Part shown: positions 19,488 through 32,233 of the stretch, piece by piece
Layout: the number at the start of each line of letters is the position of its first letter
Numbering within the stretch: position 1 is the first letter of the stretch
Assembly: GCF_028583425.1 (NCBI RefSeq)
Contig: NC_072793.1
Span: forward strand, 60,641,028 to 60,705,027
Reading direction: 5' to 3'
Source of the DNA: Eublepharis macularius
Lineage: Eukaryota > Chordata > Lepidosauria > Squamata > Eublepharidae
DNA length: 64,000 nt
Made by a program: the position numbers and the translations under genes
Notes under the pieces: model-generated
The model's database searches: none
Seen by the model: the letters and a program-made list of their open reading frames with translations, nothing else
Told to the model about the DNA's origin: nothing

Positions 19488-22400
19488 GAATTGTAACACA
19501 GCACAGAATGAACAGCCTGTTGATTACTTGGTTACTTGTACACCCAGCAATTCAGACCGCACGATCATGACTGATCTGATGAGCACCTGTGTGGGAGCAG
19601 CAGAGCACACTCTGTTTACCCATTCACTTTCAGGGTTCTCCTTGCTTCCCTGGCATTCTTCCTCACAACTGATCTATGGAATAGGAAGAAAGTTATAGTA
19701 GGAATGGTACTCCTTGCCCTGTATGGCTTCCTGGTGAAAGGACAGTTGCTTGTAGGCTATTGGATGTTTGTAAACTCCCACCAAGAGCCCTGCAGCATGT
19801 ACCTGCCAGCATAAGTTACTTATTACTGCACTAGGAAGAGAGCTGTAGTGTTTACTTGGCCAACTGGATGTGCTTTGTGAGTGATCCAAAGACGGAGGTT
19901 TCATGGAGTCATTTGGCCATCCCTGTATCTTGGTACATTCCTTCTGTGTACAGCTAATGTAGAGGAGGCACAGTTGGGGTACAATGCTGATTGGTGTCTG
20001 CTTGTGACACTGGAGGAATGTTGATGTGGTTACAGAATCTCGTTTATTGTTTTAGTTATTTACTTTGCTGTTTTATGATTTTTGTGACAATATTGTTGTG
20101 ATTTAATGCTGGCATTATTCACACATTCCATTTTGCAAATGACAAACATCATACTATACTTCCTTACCAGTTCTATGGGTTTCACAGTGTTATTTGCATG
20201 TTTGTATTTTGCATGGTGCCACCTCCATTAGTCTTTTCTATGCAACTTCAAAATAAATGTGATTATATTATGGTCTTGCCTTTGCTAGGAATGGACCTGG
20301 AAGCAGTTTGGTCAGTGGCATCTGGTGTTACCACGTTTAGAGAATAATTGGTACTCCCAAACAATAATCTTGGAATGCCATCCCTGGGCTATCACATGTA
20401 GCTTGTTGGAAACCATGATAAGACTCAAACTTGATCTTACAAAAGAGATTTTCTTCTAGCAGAGAAAACATAGCTTTACTTTGCAGAATATGGTAAAATA
20501 TTTTTAGATCTGGTTTCTGCTATTGCCTTCTCTTGTTTTCTGGTTTTGCAAGAATTGTGTAGAGGAAGTTTGAAGGGAAACTTGATTACTTGGCACCCAA
20601 AGGGTTTCAAGCCCCCAGTTCCTCCTTCCTTGTCTTCTTGCTACTAGTGTCCATGTAGCCTGTGATGAACTGAGCAAATTCATTTGAGCTCTATTTGTCT
20701 CCTACCCTCCACTCTTTTCCCTAAGAGTAACCACCCCTTTTCTTTACAGCCAAGTCCCTCTCTCTTTTTTTTAGCTTTCATTTTCAGTCCCCCCCCCCCC
20801 CCATTACATCTTGCAGTTTAAATGACATGGCAAGGAGGGATTTTCAAAGTCCTTTGCTATTCTGAAGAAGGATTTCCATGTAAATGTTGTCAAATGGTTG
20901 TACAAAAGATATGTTGACAAAGTGTACATGTTAACTGCTTTGTCTGACTCCAAATGTATTTTCTTGACTTATGTAGAAATCTGGTCTGTTGTTTCATATT
21001 TGGCATTTTCCTCCTTATATCATGGACCTGTATAAGTTTGTCGTATTAGAAGCATCTATGGAAAACTGCAAACATAGCCAGGATATTCTACAAATTGCAG
21101 CTATCATCTGACTAAACGCCAGTAAAACGGAAACTTAATTTGATGCAAAGCTTTTACATTTTTTGTTAAAGTCTGCTCTGTGACTATAATTTTAAATTTC
21201 AGTTGTTGCATACACAGAAGGGATTAGAGGCTAGAACATGGATCTTTTCCCAAGACCTCTTTGATGGATTTGCAGATATGAGATGCAGCAAAAAGTCTCC
21301 AGCACTATTACTGCAGATAACTTCCTAGCGATTAGGAATAAGAGGATCCAAACATGGCAATGTAATGGTATGTAAGCTGTGCTAAGTGAGATTGGTAGGA
21401 AAATAAAGACATCCCTCTTACTTTTAAGGTTCAAGATAACATCCAACCTCTGTCAATCCATAAATTGTCAGTTACATGAATAACTCCTTGATTTCAGTAA
21501 AAGTTACCCCTCATCTCATATGATCATTCTTACAGTGGAGAAGGAACACTCATACATATCCTGCTGAGTTATACTTCTTCTGTAGAACACATCCCGATAG
21601 ATGGTGGTCACGTCACGTGCCAGTGGTTGATGAAACCTGTTTAATTGCAATGCGTGCCTCCACAGCTAGTTCCAAAGCAGTGTGTGCCTCCGTGCCACTC
21701 ACCGCTTATGACTGCAAGACATAGTGGAGAACCTCAGCTGGAGAAATATGCAGAGATAAACATAATGACTTCAGTAAAACTAGGCTGGTTTATATCCACC
21801 GAGGCTCTAGGCCTGCAGATTGTACACACGGAGGGCATGCAATGGACTGCTCTGTATTAAATCAGATTTGTTTTTCGTATTGCACATAGTGTAACTAAGA
21901 AAGCAGCACTGAAAAGAGAATGCATACTGAGGAGACTGCTAATGAAGTATATAGAGAAATTCTCCCATGACCCCTTTTCTGGGCTTGCACAATTAGAAGG
22001 AAAAGACAGACTACATACCACCAATGATTCTTCAAAGATTTTCGAAACTGCAGTGCAATATCTTCAGTTTTATTTGGGTGGAGCCAGTGGCTCATTGCAC
22101 TGAGAGATTTATCACTGCCTTTCTCCTTAGAAAGGAAGAATAAAAAGCTAGGGGGGAAAGCCCTGTTCAGTTGTACAAAGTGTGTATCATGAAGGAAAAC
22201 AGGACTACCTCCAATGGTCCCACTTGAGATATCCATGGGTACAGATGAATGCTTGCAGGGAGCCCTACATGTGGACGTGCACATGGGTATTTATATGTGA
22301 TTGGGAATGCTGTGATAAGCAGGGTTCCAACCATGTGTACAGAACCTATGTTCAACCACTTGTATGCTCACAGGGTTCCCTGCAAACATTTGTCTATATG

Positions 22401-25400
22401 CATGGAAGATCAATGGGTAAGGCCAGCAAGCACAATCTTGCTCATCTCTTCACATTTTGAATATCTGAACAGGTTTAAGAAATTCTGCAATCTCTTCTTA
22501 TGGCATTGTATAATAAATAAATAAATACTAGTCACAATTGTACAGCAGCACAGGTGGAAGCCCAGAGAGTCTCAATTTCACACCAAACATTCCTATTCTG
22601 GATTCCTTCCTTCCCCTCCCTGCTCATGATTCTTCAGGGTCCAAGAGCTAAAAGCCAACTGATGAGTAAAGGTTCATGCTTGTGCAGTCACTGAGACTAA
22701 ACAGCAATACAATCATTTGTCATTCAAAATAGCAAAGCCATCAGCTGCTCTTCTGGCTGATTATCTTTCCCACAGTTTTTAGCATGAATTTCTTCTTCTC
22801 TTTAGCCACACAGATGAAGCCTGAATGACCTTTTGATTCTTGGCATTATCACACTTCTTGCAGACGGGATGGCATACAACATAACTAGTTGTCTGAAAAT
22901 AATTTGTGGAGAGCTCCAGGCATCTCTTAAATCATATGGGACAAAGTCTCTACCAGAATAACCAAATCAGTAGCTTTTCTTCTATATTTTTGAGCTGAGC
23001 TGGAAAATATTACACTTTTACATATCAGAGTTCCTAATACCTAGGGAGAGAGGCTTAGGTATAAAATCACAACCACGAAGATTCTCCCTTCTCCTGAAGC
23101 CACCTTCTATCATCTACTTCCCTTTTCTCCCCCTCATGCTGAACCCTCTCACCCCAGCACCATTTTTACATTGTCTTTTCCAGGCACTCTGTACAGCTCC
23201 CCCTCTCCTTCCAAAGGCTTGGAATAGTCCTATTGTCTCCTTGCAGCCATGCTAACATAGGGCATGACCTAGCAGCAGCACCTGTAGGGAGGTGAGTAAT
23301 CCATGTCAGCCCTCTCAAGAATCAAGAGGAAGGATTCAGTTATTCTGTGATCATCTCAGGCTCGTGCCTGAAAACCTAGCTTCCAAAAATGTAAATGATG
23401 AGCATCTGGATGCTGAAAAGTAAACAAAAAATAAAAATAGTGCAGCTGCCTTACAATCTTGGGCTCTTCAGGTCCTCACTTCCGGTCCTTTCTTAGATTG
23501 CATGGAAGCCGTATCATTAAGAGCCGTGTCTGAATAAGCTGAATACAAGTTCTTAAATTCTATCACAGAGTGATAATTTACCCCCATCTGTGTGATATCA
23601 CATGACTCTAGGGATGTTGGCTTGGGGAAAAAGTCAGGAAAAAGCTTTCAGCAAAAGAAGCTGATGTAGAAAGCACAATATTAATCAACTGGGTTGTGAA
23701 GATGCTTCTTTGTTTATTTCTTCCAAGGTTCTTCTCCCATTTGAATTGTGAAGGCCGGCTAGAGGTCCAGACAGAATCCCAGCACTCTGCTAGTTTCACC
23801 TCAAAGCCAGATGTTTGGTGCCCCTTCCACAAGTAAGCAATGAAAAAATGTATTTTCCAGTCCCTTGAGGATATTTGCTGTAGAGATTGAGTGGATAAGA
23901 AATGTAACTCTGAAACTGCTTCTGGGGACCCATATCTTTCAGCTTGGAGAAAGTCTTTCATTACTGCATTGTCTATGTAGTCTTCAATCCCATCTCAAAC
24001 TCTGTTTCACAAAACTGATTCTGTTTCTACAGCTGGATCCTTGAAACAGCTCATTTGCTGCACTTGCCCCACATTTCTCAGCCTGGTTTCTCCGCTTGCT
24101 AGCGGCCCTTTCTGTTACTTCTCTGTAAAGGAATGTATGGGAGAAAGAGCATTAGTTCCCCATACTGGCAGAAGTAGGGCTGAACTTGGGCTTCTCTCTT
24201 CACAAACTTCTTTGAGTTGCAATTGGTGAGGAGGAATGCTTTGCCCATTCAACTTTCAACCACTCCAGGACATCCAGGAATCTCTGTGGAGTAAAGAGAA
24301 ATATGATTGGTCAGGTAAGTATATGAAAAACCCCTCAAAGTGAGGTGGAATGGTTATATTGTTTAGAATGTGCTCTCACCCATAGTTATAACCCTAATTT
24401 TGACAGACCAGTTACACATTATATCCTTACTTCCAAAACAAGTGAGCATGCACTACTGGAACATAGGAATATGACTATTGGTGGATCATAATAAAAATCC
24501 TTCTAATTTAGCATCTTACTTCCCATAGTGGCCAATCAGATAACTCCAAGAAGACCACACAACTAGGGCATGAATGCTTCAGCCCAGTACATACTGCATT
24601 CAAAGAGAAGCTAAATTTAATCTTAGCAGAACCTCATGAACAAAAACTGTGCAGTCAGTCAAGTTTGAACACATAACTTCAGCTCATTCAGTATGGTGGC
24701 TGCATCTGTAAAACAGGTCAATGGAGAAAGAGAGCACGGAGTTTCCATTACCCGACCTAGTGTGAAACTGGTTTCTGTTGTCTGTGCCATCTTTGATATT
24801 CCATAAGTACAGATAGACAAGCTTTGGTCTTAGCCCAGACCCCCTTCCCTGGCAGAACCATGGCCACACCAATCAGCTTCCTGCACTCACTACCATTGTT
24901 GCTGGATTGTCTGGGGAATTTGTTTCACTTTCATTTCCCAGGCATCCCAGCCCAGCCTGTTTTCTATAGGATGCTGAATATACAAAATTATTCCAAATAT
25001 CCAGAATTATAAAAATTTAATTCAGAAATATTAAAAATATTTGATATATTGTATTATTTAGTGAATTCCAAATATTTCTGAATTTGAATTACATTCCTAC
25101 TTTGCAGGTGTAAGAAAAGAGTACACTAAGCTGTTTTGGTTTCCTGCTTATAGCTATCCATTGTTCTCCAGGAGAGCATAGCCTGTCCTCATTTTGAATA
25201 ATGGCTTGGACAAAGAGATCTGACTTTTGGTTGGGTTAGAAGTGCAAGGCAGAAACTGAAGCAAAACAAGACTTTTTGCTGGTTTAGGGCATCCCAATTT
25301 CCTCAAGTCCTAGCTAAAGGAGGTTGATTTTTTTGTGGGAGATGGATCTCAGAAAAGTAATAGAAAAGCCAGACCTGAGCTAGGAAGAACCTTTGGTGAG

Positions 25401-26097
25401 CAGAGGTATCTGGGACAGGTCTCACTGGAGGGGAGGAGACTAGCTGCCATAAATTTTAAAAAGGAATGCTCCTAAATGGAAAACAAACACAGTCCCATTT
25501 CTGCATGGAAGCTGGCATGCCACAACCTTTAAACCTTTTTTTAAAAAAAGGTCTTAACTGGCTGTACTCAGTGGTCCAGGCGGGGCAGTGCTCTTACTGG
25601 CTCCACCCTGGTTACAAGCTTTCATATATTGCCATTGAATATTCAACACAAGAAGGATATTGTGTAGCTTATGTTTAGATTTGCTGTTTCTGTTTTTGAA
25701 GGTCCAATAAATTTTGCTGAATGGCACGATACTTTTACAGAGAAAGCTGAGTCATCTGACTGGCTGAGATCATGCAAACCTGAGCTGGGAGTTTTAAGAC
25801 AACAGCCTCTTTTTTTCATTTGGGGTCAGTTGCTCAAGCAGGACGGCAATGCCATGCTGATGCTGCAGTTAGTTTGCTACGAGGGCTATGCAATTTAAGA
25901 CGTATACTGGTCAAATTTGCAGAGATAATTAAGGCAACCCTTTTGAGTTCCCCTGCAGCCATGCACTGACTTCATACCTTTATCTTTGTGGAGTTTAAAT
26001 ATTTTCTAGTTTAATGACACGGTCTCTAGGCATGTAACACAGCTCCTATCTATAATTTTTCACTTTATTACTTTATTTTTTGCCCTTAATAACAACA
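19488..26097. other. Unannotated spacer, 6.6 kb
   Basis: AT-rich, mostly unique sequence. It contains a poly-C run near 20790-20803 and an AATAAATAAATA tail near 22510-22526 that may end an old SINE. Short frames show no recognised domain, so I call no gene. Confidence 0.5.
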
Positions 26098-26330
26098 AAC
26101 AGCAGCAACAACATTCAATTTATATACCACCCTTCAGGATGACCTACTCAGAGTGGTTTACAAAGTATGTCATTATTATCCACACAACAACAATCACCCT
26201 GTGAGGTGTGTTGGGCTAAGAGAGCTCTGGAAGAGCTGTGACTGACCCAAGGTCACCCAGCTGACTTCAAGCAGAGGAGTGGGGAATCAAACCCGGTTCT
26301 CTAGATTAGAGTCCCACGCTCTAATCCTTT
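26098..26330 (-). mobile_element. tRNA-derived SINE, ACAACATT-tail subtype, nearly full length
   Basis: On the minus strand the head reads GACTCTAATCTAGAGAACC then GGGTTTGATTCCCCACTCC (B-box-like). The body contains GGGTGACCTTGGGTCAGTCA, and the tail ends in AATTGAATGTTGTTGC-type repeats. The same subtype recurs complete at 50795-51042. The tail differs from the Sauria-type copies at 12851, 45631 and 59621. Confidence 0.82.
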
Positions 26331-26333
26331 GTC

Positions 26334-26436
26334 GTGGGGATAATAATAATAACATACTTTGTAAACCACTCTGAGTGGGCATTAAGTTGTTCTGAAGGGC
26401 AGTATATAAATCGAATGTTGTTGTTGTTGTTATTAA
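26334..26436 (+). mobile_element. Tail-only copy of the same SINE, opposite orientation
   Basis: ACATACTTTGTAAACCACTC, GGGCAGTATATAAATCGAAT and then (GTT)n is the 3' tail of the preceding SINE in plus orientation. Head-truncated SINEs are common. Here it abuts the head of a minus-strand copy, creating an inverted repeat with a loop of about 150 bases. Confidence 0.75.
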
Positions 26437-26938
26437 CCATGTTGTTGTTACTAATTCAGACTAATAAATCCTTGTCTCCGATCCTGACTTCCTTTTTCAA
26501 CATCTCCATAGACTTCTTTTTGGTCATTAACAAGCAGTTCAAGTCTAGTAGATGTATTTTATCAGAAATATCTTGTCATCTTCTGATCTTTAGGTATTAA
26601 CAATGTGGACTGACATAGCTTCTCTGCACAAAGGCTCTAAAACCTGTCTCTCATTGAGGGTTTTTACTGGCTCCCAATACAGGAAGGCTATACACAACCA
26701 CATACTCCAAAGCCTCTTGAGTGTGCGGCTGGCCGTTTATTTTCTATCTGCTGTGCCTGTGACTAGTAGTACTTAATGATAGGCACAAAAACACAATTTG
26801 TGATATCACAGCTCAACTCTCTTTAGGGCTGTTGGCAAAGGCAGAATGAATCACAGTTTATGGCAGCAGTGGAGAACTCTGAAGGCCCTCACTACAGTAT
26901 CATATCAGAGAGAATATAAGCAGCGAGCCAAGTACATG
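26437..26938. other. Unannotated spacer
   Basis: Nothing recognised. Confidence 0.5.
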
Positions 26939-27304
26939 AGAGCTAAGCTACAAGAGACGAATTACACGAGGAGGAGCACGTGAAGGGAGTCGCAATGTTA
27001 GCCGGGAAGCTGAGTTTTAAAAGAGATCTGAAGGCTTTGTCAATTTTCCCTCTCTACAGAGCCAGGGAGATGGCTGCTCAGAAGGTTTGTCTATTGTCTC
27101 TTAGAAGGGGAGGTGAAACTGACAGAGTCTTTGGGAGGCAAACAGGAAATTAACAAATACTCTGAGCAGCAATCTCCTTGACTCTGAACAGAGAGGAAAT
27201 TAACAAAGCCTTCCGATCTCTTTTAACATTCAGCTTCCCGGCTAACATTGCGACTCCCTTCATGTGCTCCTTATCGTGTAATTTGTCTCTTGTAGCTTGG
27301 CTCT
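26939..27304. mobile_element. Foldback MITE with arms of about 110 bp
   Basis: The left arm (about 26939-27049) begins AGAGCTAAGCTACAAGAGAC and includes GGGAGTCGCAATGTTAGCC. The right arm (about 27194-27304) is its reverse complement with a few mismatches, including GGCTAACATTGCGACTCCC. Between the arms, GGAAATTAACAAA is repeated. No clear target duplication flanks it, so the superfamily is not assigned. It encodes nothing. Confidence 0.78.
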
Positions 27305-30300
27305 AAGGGATATTTGAACCAGACCTTAGTGTGGGATATTGTTGGGATTTTACGAATGAAGAGCTGAACATTGGGAAGGCTGCTAATCTGACCAGAATTA
27401 TTTCTGACACATGAGAGCAGGCAAAAGCCTTCCATCTGACTTATCTGGCACCCTGTTCTCTGGTTTCATTTTCAAGAGCAGCAAGAGGGCCAGGGCAGCA
27501 ATGGGAGAGAGTGAGTCAGCACCAGCAGTTATGTGTGTAGCAGGGACACTGTCTAACTGAGAGAGAATTGGCCTGGTTTGCATTTTTGTGCTTGGGGTTT
27601 CTACTTTATGCTAAGTATTTCATTGCCTCTCTGGTTTGTGGAGAACATTGTGATTCTGTATAACTACAGGTCCTGGTGGCCAGAGCTATTCCATTATCCA
27701 GGGATATGCATGTGTTAGACTAGACTGGGGAAGAAATTCTTTGGTTGTATCCATTGTAAGGCTGGATAGATAGGGGAGAGAATAGATGCACCAAGGCTGC
27801 AACTTGCCTCACCCTCATTGATAATGAGAGTATCTGCTAGCCTGCCTGCCCTGCAAAGAGCAAAGAGAAACACTGCTTGCTGGCAGGCAGCTAGGGCTGC
27901 AAAGATGAGGGGCAGTAGGGGCCAAGCCGCTTAACTGTTCTGAAGACAACTTGGAAGTGGTAGAGACAGAGCCTAAAGCTTCCCTCACCCGGCAGCAAAA
28001 ATATACACATATGCATCAAACTAGACAAGATGCGAGATATCAGTGATGGAAGAATCAGACCATCTCTTTATATAAGGGAAATTAGAATCTGAAATCTTTC
28101 ACCACCTGCCAAAGTCACACAAAAGCACTAAAGAGCTGCACTTTTCCTCGATACAAATCATCTCCTCTCATTATCAGCCCTAGTAGTGAAAAAAAAATCC
28201 TCAAGTAGCTCCTCCTTTTAATGTGTAAAGAGATGATCTATTTGTAAAGAAAGCAGAGTGCACGGGTCACTGGAGTTGGTCAACACCAGCCCATATCTTT
28301 CTCTAGTGCTTAAAACATTTTTCTCCCAGCCAGGCTTTAATACAAGAAGTCAGCCAAACTGGAAGAAAAGTACTGAAAGAAATGGATTGCAGTGAGGTAA
28401 GATGCAAGTGGTCCAGGGCACAGCACATTCACCTTTATCTTTACTTCATAGCACCAGGCCTCCATGTATGAGTCATCTACATAGTGTCTACATGGAGTCA
28501 TCCTGTTGGTTGACAGGATAGAATAAATTTGCTAATAAATTCATGAATTTTTGACTCTAGTGAGTCAGGAATAACTGATTCTGGGATCCATCCTGGAGAG
28601 AATTATCAGAATTTCTCATTGTTGTAGAAAGGTTCTGGAAAAATTCCACTTCTTGGCTTTGTTAGGCTCTCACCAAGGCCTCATATGCTCATGTTGGAGC
28701 ACTAGGTCCGGCCGTAGTGAAAGATGGGGAACAATACAGCCTCAGTCAGAAGTGCCACCTGAAGCCTCTACTTGTTAGAGTTCAGGCTGCCCTATAAAGT
28801 ATAGGCTATTTGTGACTTTTTAAAAGAAGGCTGGGGAAGTGAGCAGGCACCAAGGATCAGTTCTACTGATCCAGTAGCTCCAGCTCCTGGGTGGAGGTAG
28901 GGGCAGCTGAAGCAGTGGCTGAGGAGGCAGCAACAATAGAGATTGAGACAGAGGAGAAGGGTGGGTGGGAAGCCACTGCCTCTCCAAAATCTACCGCCTA
29001 TAGTCACCTCCCCTGTTGACCTTGTTATAAAGCTGGCTGTGATAGTAAATAATTCAGAATCCATATTTACACATCAGAAATGGTGTGCATGATGAAATTC
29101 CCAAGCTGAAAATATACAAGAAAACAGCTGTTTCAGGTCGCTACTATGATTTTCTGAAATACTACAAATCTGAGATTCTTAGGCATTACAAAAAACATCT
29201 CCCCCCCCCCCCAAATCTGTGTTGTTTTTCATGTTTGGCTGTTTAGCGTCTGTCATCTTGTTTTTCTTTGATTTTCCAAATTTCCCAGGCAGTGCCATTT
29301 CTCCCTTCCAATCAGATCCTTGAAAAGGATCAGGAGGTGAGTTTTCCAGCCATTCACCTTTTGAGAGAAGCTCCAGAGAAAGAATTTCTACGGAGGAGTC
29401 TGTTCTGAGCTGTGAGTGCTCAAAAATTACTCCATGTACTGCTCCAAATTTATGCAAATATCTTCCCACTGGGCATGCTTTAGCATAAGGAAAAAGGCCG
29501 GTGGCAAAACAAGAACCCTCTTCCACATGTGTTGTCCCTTGTCAGCAAAATCAGCTTCTATAACTTTTAAACAATGTTCTTGGAGCTGACATGTGACTCT
29601 GATCAAAGCGTTGAACCCAGAGACAATCAATAAACAAAAATAAAATGTAGCTTAGCCCTCTTACTCCCCCACACCCCAGCTCCCTACTACCCTGTCATCC
29701 TCCTCCTCCTTTAGGAATTCCTTAAAAAGTAACAGGACTCAAGACGAGACTAATTAAGGGACCCCTATAGTGGATGCCCAGTACATGTGTCTTACAGCAA
29801 TTGGATGAATGACTAATCACATGCAATCACAAACACACGATTGTTTTAAAAATGTGAACTATTTTTTTAAACTGCAGTTCTGGGTGGGGCAGGGCAGGGT
29901 GGGATTTCTGCAAAAGAAGTCTTTATTTTGTGAAAGGAAAAAATGCACCACAGCAAGGAAGGATGGCAAACACAGCGTTTTCAGTGGAAAGGTAATTTTT
30001 TAACTAGTCAGGCAGTTACTGTAAGATTGCATGAAAAAGATAGATGCAGACAGGAGGTTTTTCAATGTTGGTGGCTGGTGCCATTTCCCCCTGATAGGAA
30101 TCAGTGGAGAGAAGCGTGCCTGCACCAAAGGGACCTGGTTTGAGGGTCTGTAAAATCAAGCCCCTTTGGCCATTCTGCTTGAAATCTGGGAGTCTTTCTA
30201 TTAGAGAGATGTGAGGCTCCTTCTGCATCCAACACCCCTCGGCATTTGGAGATTTTCTAGGAAGGTTCCCCCAGGCCTCAGAATAGGGAAAGGAGGGGGT

Positions 30301-30761
30301 TGTGTCACTTTGTTCCTTTTTTAGTGCTGGATTTGGCCTCTCACACTGCAGAGCCACATGCAGCTTCTTCACCAGCCTGCTTCTGGACGCTCTCTTTTGT
30401 AGGCCTCTGCTACCTCCCCCCTATTAGCCAATCCTGATCCTCCTGCCAGGAAGACAGGGAGGGCTGCCTTTGGCTGGCTGGCTCCCTGTCACAGCAGCCA
30501 TCACTTCTGTGGTGATGTTGCTGGCTAATATAGGGCAGAGGGCCACTTCTAACAGCCCCACCCCAGCTTCCTTAGGCCTGCCCTGACTGGGTTCCTGCCT
30601 CTTGAGCCCACCCCAGGGGTTATTCCCTTGCTGCCCTGCTAGCCTTCTCCAGGCTGAGCTGGTTCTGCTGTCAGGCTGGCACAGGGTGATAATGCCACTG
30701 CAGGTGCCTCCAAGGAAGGCTGAGCCCCACCTGCAACTACTACTAGTTTCTTCTACAACCT
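27305..30761. other. Unannotated spacer, 3.5 kb
   Basis: Mostly unique sequence with a poly-C run near 29200-29212. No gene, tandem array or terminal repeat was recognised. Confidence 0.5.
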
Positions 30762-31155
30762 AGTTAGGCTTGCCAATTCCCTGTACCCTCCCAGCACTTT
30801 GAGTACACACACTCCTGGCAAGGTGCTATGATGTCACTTCCTGGAAGTGACATCATTGTGCCAGCAACAGGAGTGTTCCCATGCTTTGCATGGGGCCATT
30901 TCAGCTCATCTGGGGCCAAAATTGGCCCCTGCAAAGCACGGGAGTATGTCCGCTACTGGAGTGATGATGTCACTTGAGGAAATTATATCATTGAGCTTTG
31001 CTGGGAGCATGCTTTCCCAGGTTGCCTTCCAGTGGTGGCCAACTGCTCGGCCATTTGCCAACTCCTGCCAGTCACTAGCTATCGATGGGCATCAGGGCAA
31101 ATCCCCAAGAGATTGCCTGCCACCGGCAGGCAACTGGAAACCCCAAGCCTGGGCT
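30762..31155. repeat. Probable DNA-transposon remnant of the GGTTGCCAA group
   Basis: It has GCTTGCCAATTCCC at the left and GGCAGGCAACTGG at the right, and the internal hairpin GATGTCACTTCC/GGAAGTGACATC. CTTTGCATGGGGCC recurs inverted as GGCCCCTGCAAAG. Similar pieces occur at 46101, 49948, 50365 and 53140. The boundaries are estimates. Confidence 0.4.
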
Positions 31156-31937
31156 ACACTCAACTCTTCTCCTCCAGACTTCTGGCTCCTCCTTCTCTCC
31201 CACAGGTAAACTGGGCCAGGGGGGTGATGCTGTCCCTGAAAGAGATTTGCAAGTTCCAGCAGTGGGCAAGCTGGCCCCAGTTTGGGTGACAGCCGCCACA
31301 GTAAGTTCAGGCCAGGCATTGGCCCTAGACAAGGGTGGACTATGTTCTGTGCAAATTTGGCACCATTATCTTTAAAAACTGCTGCCCCAGACCTTTGAAT
31401 TGGTTTCCCATTGAAAACAATGATACTGAAAATATGGAACCTGACATTTGAAATTTGAGCTGGTAATGTCCTATCGGCTCCAAAACCAGCAACCATCCTT
31501 TCTCTGAATCCTGGATATGAAATTATAACACAATGTTTCCCAGTGCACACCCCTACAAACTAGATGTCCAGACAACATCTTGAAAAAAAACCCTAGTATG
31601 TCTGAATTATTTCTGGAATGGAAGAAACAAACTTCATATGTCCCTAGTTAAATGACGTCAGCTCTCAGAATAATATAGCATTTCAATTCTTCTTTCATTT
31701 AGATTAACTAAATCCATTTAACAATTTTCAGATGATTGATAAACTACCATCACTACTATTTTTTATATTTGCATGTTTGGTAATCTAAAGTATTTACAAT
31801 CATCTAGTGACAATGATAATATCTCCTGTGAATGGACATTGTTGATGTTACATTACTGTTCTAAATATGCAACAACCCATATTCCCAAGCAGGGAAGCCT
31901 GTTGTTGCTGAACCTGTTTCTGGGTCAAGAAGACAAT
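31156..31937. other. Spacer with a possible orphan hAT end
   Basis: Near 31540 the sequence GTGCACACCCCTA resembles the right terminal repeat of the 3255-5883 element, but no partner left end was found. The rest shows nothing recognisable. Confidence 0.4.
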
Positions 31938-31949
31938 ATAATTGGGATT

Positions 31950-32221
31950 ATGGTTGTTGTGGGTTTTCCGGGCTGTATTGCTGTGGTCTTGGCATTGTAG
32001 TTCCTGACGTTTCACCAGCAGCTGTGGCTGGCATCTTCAGAGGTGTAGCACCAAAAGTCAGAGATCTCTCAGTGTCACTGACTTTTGGTGCTACACCTCT
32101 GAAGATGCCAGCCACAGCTGCTGGCGAAACGTCAGGAACTACAATGCCAAGACCACGGCAATACAGCCCGGAAAACCCACAACAACCATCATTCTCCGGC
32201 CGTGAAAGCCTTCGACAATAC
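31950..32221. mobile_element. Penelope-like element fragment in palindromic form
   Basis: Two arms, 31950-32061 and 32078-32189, are reverse complements over 112 bases with about two mismatches, separated by 16 bases. The right side extends 32 bases further. In plus orientation the right arm carries GAAACGTCAGGAACTACAAT and encodes PRPRQYSPENPQQPSFSG, phrases I associate with the 3' part of vertebrate Penelope-like elements. Flanking 12-mers ATAATTGGGATT at 31938-31949 and 32222-32233 are identical, consistent with a retrotransposition target duplication. Penelope-like elements are known to leave truncated, inverted or tandem fragments. No reverse transcriptase is retained. Confidence 0.75.
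32099..32133 (+). ncRNA. Hammerhead-ribozyme-like core (candidate)
   Basis: CTGAAGA (32099-32105) is followed by a hairpin GCCAGC/GCTGGC (32107-32112 with 32120-32125), then GAAAC and GTC (32126-32133). This is the order CUGANGA, stem II, GAAA, cleavage triplet of a hammerhead. Penelope-like elements are known to carry such motifs. One unpaired base (32106) sits before stem II and stem I shows only about three pairs, so activity is doubtful. A second version with one G-U wobble lies on the minus strand in the left arm. Confidence 0.35.
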
Positions 32222-32233
32222 ATAATTGGGATT

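Noticed and set aside
19183..19698. 171-codon plus-strand frame
   Set aside because: It crosses the right boundary of the outer hAT element at 19479, so it cannot be a conserved host exon; composition is ordinary and no domain is visible.
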